A DNA stretch of 17,243 nt from Methanocorpusculaceae archaeon UBA456 (lineage in GTDB: Archaea; Halobacteriota; Methanomicrobia; Methanomicrobiales; Methanocorpusculaceae), in the NCBI GenBank assembly GCA_002496395.1, contig DAJQ01000033.1, positions 1 to 17,243 of the forward strand. Reading direction: 5' to 3'. How positions within the stretch are numbered: the stretch's first letter is position 1; each line of letters begins with the position of its first letter. Below, in pieces: positions 14,939-17,243 of the stretch. The translations under genes were made by a program, and so were the position numbers. The notes below the pieces were generated by a model, which was not told the origin of the DNA, searched no databases, and saw only the letters and a list, made by a program, of their open reading frames with translations.

Positions 14939-15936
14939 AACGACTTGCACCAATCGATGGATCCGATGATCCCGTTATGGGAGAAGTCAAAGACTTCGGT
15001 ACTCTCTCCCTGGTAGGTGATGGTGAGCTCTTGTGTATCGTTGATGGTTCCGATTACCTGGGCTGCCATACCAACCTCACGGAACAACCGCAACACCTCA
15101 TCCGCATGAGACTGGTTGGCAGTGAGTATGAAGCCCATTCCCGGGTACATCCGCACCCAGTGTTCAAACGTGATCCCATGCGCTGCAAGATCGGGCATCG
15201 GTATCGACTGCAGGTCAATACTAGCACCTTTCTTGCTTACTTCAAGGAGCATCCCAAGGGTTCCGATGATACCGGGATTTGAGATGTCCTTGGCAGATGT
15301 AACGAGATGCGCCTCTCCGAGCTTTTTCATCACTCCGATCTGGGATCTAAGGGCCTTTCCGTCTTTCATTGTGACAGAGTCCCAGTTCATGGCACATGAA
15401 GGGTGAACACGGCCGTTGAGATCAATGGCTGCAATCACCGCATCGCCATCTTCGGCTCTGTCACTGTAAATAACCGAGTCCAGTCGTGCTGTTCCAAGAA
15501 TCGCAATATCAATGACATTATAGGGTGTGTTTGGATGGAGATGCCCTCCGACAATCGGGACACCAAAACGACTTGCAGCATCCGCCATTCCACGTGTCAC
15601 CTCCCGCATCAGCGTCTCATCCGTGAATGAAAGGATATCAACGAGTGCAAGTGCATCTCCCCCCATCGCAGCAATATCATGAATATTTACAAGAATTGCA
15701 CAGAATCCCGACCAATACGGATCAGCCTCCATGAGCTTGTTCCAGATACCGTCTGCGGCGAGGAGAAGTGCATCGTCTCCCTTGCGGATTACGGCTGCAT
15801 CCTCTCCAAACGATGCCACGATATCGGGAGAATCAAGCTTAAGAGAACGGACAATCTCTCCGATAGCGTGTTTTCTGGTCACTCCCTCGTATTCCCTGAC
15901 CGCATCTGCTACTGATTGACTGGAGCAGTTCTTCAC
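14935..15936 (-). CDS. mmp2: Methanogenesis marker protein 2, AIR synthase-like
   Basis: This member of methanogen marker family 2, about 333 aa, is related to the PurM/HypE/ThiL/SelD superfamily of ATP-using enzymes. Visible superfamily features are FGEDAAVI (43-50), NIHDIAAMGGDALALVD (84-100), VGGHLHPNT, and in the C-terminal domain TSAKDISNPGIIGTLGMLLE. Its reaction is unknown; a role in maturing a methanogenic enzyme or cofactor is only inference. The start is uncertain: GTG at 15936 or 15939 fits the conserved N-terminus (REYEGVTRKHAIGEI) and is preceded by GGTG, while TTG/GTG at 15951/15948 lie 10-13 nt after AGGAG, and the open frame reaches ATG 15981 and TTG 15984. It is divergent from rfcL. 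Confidence 0.88.
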   Translation of the reverse strand: MKNCSSQSVADAVREYEGVTRKHAIGEIVRSLKLDSPDIVASFGEDAAVIRKGDDALLLAADGIWNKLMEADPYWSGFCAILVNIHDIAAMGGDALALVDILSFTDETLMREVTRGMADAASRFGVPIVGGHLHPNTPYNVIDIAILGTARLDSVIYSDRAEDGDAVIAAIDLNGRVHPSCAMNWDSVTMKDGKALRSQIGVMKKLGEAHLVTSAKDISNPGIIGTLGMLLEVSKKGASIDLQSIPMPDLAAHGITFEHWVRMYPGMGFILTANQSHADEVLRLFREVGMAAQVIGTINDTQELTITYQGESTEVFDFSHNGIIGSIDWCKSL

Positions 15937-16055
15937 CACAATAAACACCAAATATCGATTACTCCTATATTTTTGCCTCATCAAAGATAATGTATTTGTT
16001 CTGGGTTGGTGATTCCAGAACCTATTTTCTTCTCAGAAACTGAAATAGATCTGAT
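15937..16055. promoter_or_regulatory. Divergent promoter region between mmp2 and rfcL
   Basis: This gap must drive mmp2-mtxX leftward and rfcL rightward. On the minus strand AT-rich candidates are AATACATTAT (about 15987-15996) and AAAAATATAG (about 15965-15974). On the plus strand CCTATTTTC at 16021-16029 would place the rfcL start a few bases before its ATG, fitting a leaderless message since no ribosome-binding site is visible. A perfect inverted repeat lies between them. Confidence 0.4.
15998..16021. repeat. Inverted repeat GTTCTGG-N10-CCAGAAC in the divergent promoter region
   Basis: Two perfectly complementary 7-base arms (15998-16004 and 16015-16021) flank a 10-base spacer. The half-sites are 17 bp apart centre to centre, between the presumed TATA elements of mmp2 and rfcL. 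It could be an operator for a dimeric regulator or could form an RNA hairpin if transcribed. No regulator can be named. Confidence 0.5.
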
Positions 16056-17243
16056 ATGGACTGGGTGGAGAAGTATCGGCCAAAGACACTCGCAGATGTT
16101 ATAGGCAATCAGTCTGCGGTTCACGAGCTCCTCGAATGGGCAAAAGGGTGGACTACACAGAATAAACCGATCCTTCTCTATGGTAAACCGGGTATTGGAA
16201 AGACCTCGGCAGCATATGCGCTGGCTAATGATCTCGGCTGGGAGATCATTGAAATGAATGCAAGCGATCAGCGGACAAAAGGGGTGATTGAGCGGATTGC
16301 AGGGAGCTCGAGTACAACCGCAAGCCTCTCCGGCGCATTACGACGCCTGATCCTCCTTGATGAAGCAGACAATCTTGATGGTAACGCAGATCGGGGTGGT
16401 GCAAAAGCGATTGTGGATATCATCAGGCGATCAAAACAGCCGATTATGCTCATCGCAAATGATGCCTATGGGGTTGCACCCGAGATCAGGCGGCTCTGTG
16501 ATCAGGTGCAGTTCCGGGCAGTCCCCGCCCGTACGCTTGCCCCGCATTTACAAGACATCTGCGCAACCGAGGGAATACATTGCGATCCAGAGGCAGTCCG
16601 CATCATAGCCGAGGAAGCAAAGGGGGATATCCGCTCTGCTGTCAATATGCTCTTTGGCTCCTCTGTCGGAAAGGCTCGCATACTTCCCTCGGATCTTCAG
16701 GTTCACCAGAAGGATTCCCGTTCCAGCATCTTTGATCTTGTTGCAAAAACACTCTCCGGATCAACAGATGATGACTCGCTGATGAGGCTCTCCCGCGAGG
16801 TAGACGATACGCCGGATGCGCAGATTCAATGGCTTGAAGCAGGTGCTCTTCAGCACCGTGATCTTCGGAGGCGTGCGCTCTCTCTCCGTCTTCTCTCCTG
16901 TGCGGATTCGTATCTCGGCAGGACATTCAGCAGGCAGTACTATACTCTCTGGAGATATGCATCCGGCATCATGCTCATCGGGACGGCTGCTGCGTCTGCC
17001 GGATCCGGACTCCGGGTGAGGATCTCCCCGCCGGATCGATGGAAGCGGATGGGGCAGGCGCGCAGGCAGAAGATGATCCGGCTCTCACTCCTGCACCGGT
17101 GCTCAGAAGCATACAGGATCCCGGAGAAGACAGTGGCAGATGAGTATCTGACACCAATTGGTCTCCTTGCAGATAGGGATCCAAAACGATTTGTCCGCTC
17201 GCTCAATCTGGATGCCGATCAGCTGTCACTTTTACTTCATGAT
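16056..17243 (+). CDS. rfcL: Replication factor C large subunit (partial, runs off the window)
   Basis: The large subunit of the archaeal clamp loader, which opens the PCNA sliding clamp and places it on DNA during replication and repair. The first 396 codons are present and the frame stays open to the last base. MDWVEKYRPK is the classic RFC N-terminus. Then come Walker A GKPGIGKT (43-50), Walker B LILLDEADN (98-106), sensor 1 in MLIANDAYG, and sensor 2 in KGDIRSAVN. The helical collar region with SLRLLSCADSYLGRTFSR follows. The missing C-terminus would include the end of the collar and any PCNA-binding tail. No ribosome-binding site precedes the ATG, so it may be leaderless. The gene is divergent from mmp2. 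Confidence 0.95.
   Translation, partial: MDWVEKYRPKTLADVIGNQSAVHELLEWAKGWTTQNKPILLYGKPGIGKTSAAYALANDLGWEIIEMNASDQRTKGVIERIAGSSSTTASLSGALRRLILLDEADNLDGNADRGGAKAIVDIIRRSKQPIMLIANDAYGVAPEIRRLCDQVQFRAVPARTLAPHLQDICATEGIHCDPEAVRIIAEEAKGDIRSAVNMLFGSSVGKARILPSDLQVHQKDSRSSIFDLVAKTLSGSTDDDSLMRLSREVDDTPDAQIQWLEAGALQHRDLRRRALSLRLLSCADSYLGRTFSRQYYTLWRYASGIMLIGTAAASAGSGLRVRISPPDRWKRMGQARRQKMIRLSLLHRCSEAYRIPEKTVADEYLTPIGLLADRDPKRFVRSLNLDADQLSLLLHD

Overview
The window comes from a methanogenic archaeon, most likely of the order Methanomicrobiales. The evidence is two genes known only as methanogenesis markers (mmp2 and mtxX/mmp4), an archaeal histone, archaeal ribosomal protein L10e, the archaeal type of S-adenosylmethionine synthetase, the large subunit of archaeal replication factor C, and the archaeal diadenylate cyclase type. 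The genus cannot be fixed by reading alone. The DNA is about half G+C and very compact. No tRNA, rRNA, IS element or CRISPR array was seen, and the longest gap between genes is 157 bp.

Layout, left to right. (1) Positions 83-2813 (+) hold a three-gene ABC importer: substrate-binding lipoprotein, permease, ATPase. The lipoprotein looks circularly permuted. (2) Positions 2874-3380 (+) hold rpl10e with its own promoter and an oligo-T terminator. (3) Positions 3450-4831 (+) encode the two subunits of an Fe-S fumarase. (4) Positions 4902-10352 (+) form one tightly coupled seven-gene operon, korD-korA-korB-korC-sucC-sucD-dacZ, in which every junction is a 4-nt start/stop overlap. (5) Positions 10414-13769 (+) hold metK-hisG-hisA-hisB, also overlapping. 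(6) Positions 13795-15936 (-) hold a histone gene and the coupled pair mmp2-mtxX. (7) From 16056 (+) the rfcL gene runs off the right edge.

How the genes fit together. Fumarase, succinyl-CoA synthetase and 2-oxoglutarate:ferredoxin oxidoreductase are steps of an incomplete TCA pathway. In a methanogen of this type it probably runs reductively, malate to fumarate to succinate to succinyl-CoA to 2-oxoglutarate, for biosynthesis. The fumarate reductase step is not encoded here. The c-di-AMP synthase gene dacZ is the last cistron of this carbon operon, which suggests a link between nucleotide signalling and this branch. The his genes give the first committed step and two later steps of histidine synthesis. 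The minus-strand block pairs chromatin protein and methanogenesis-marker genes of unknown biochemistry.

Points most worth attention: the permuted binding protein, dacZ in the kor-suc operon, the altered second cysteine motif of KorD, and a perfect inverted repeat in the mmp2/rfcL divergent intergenic region.
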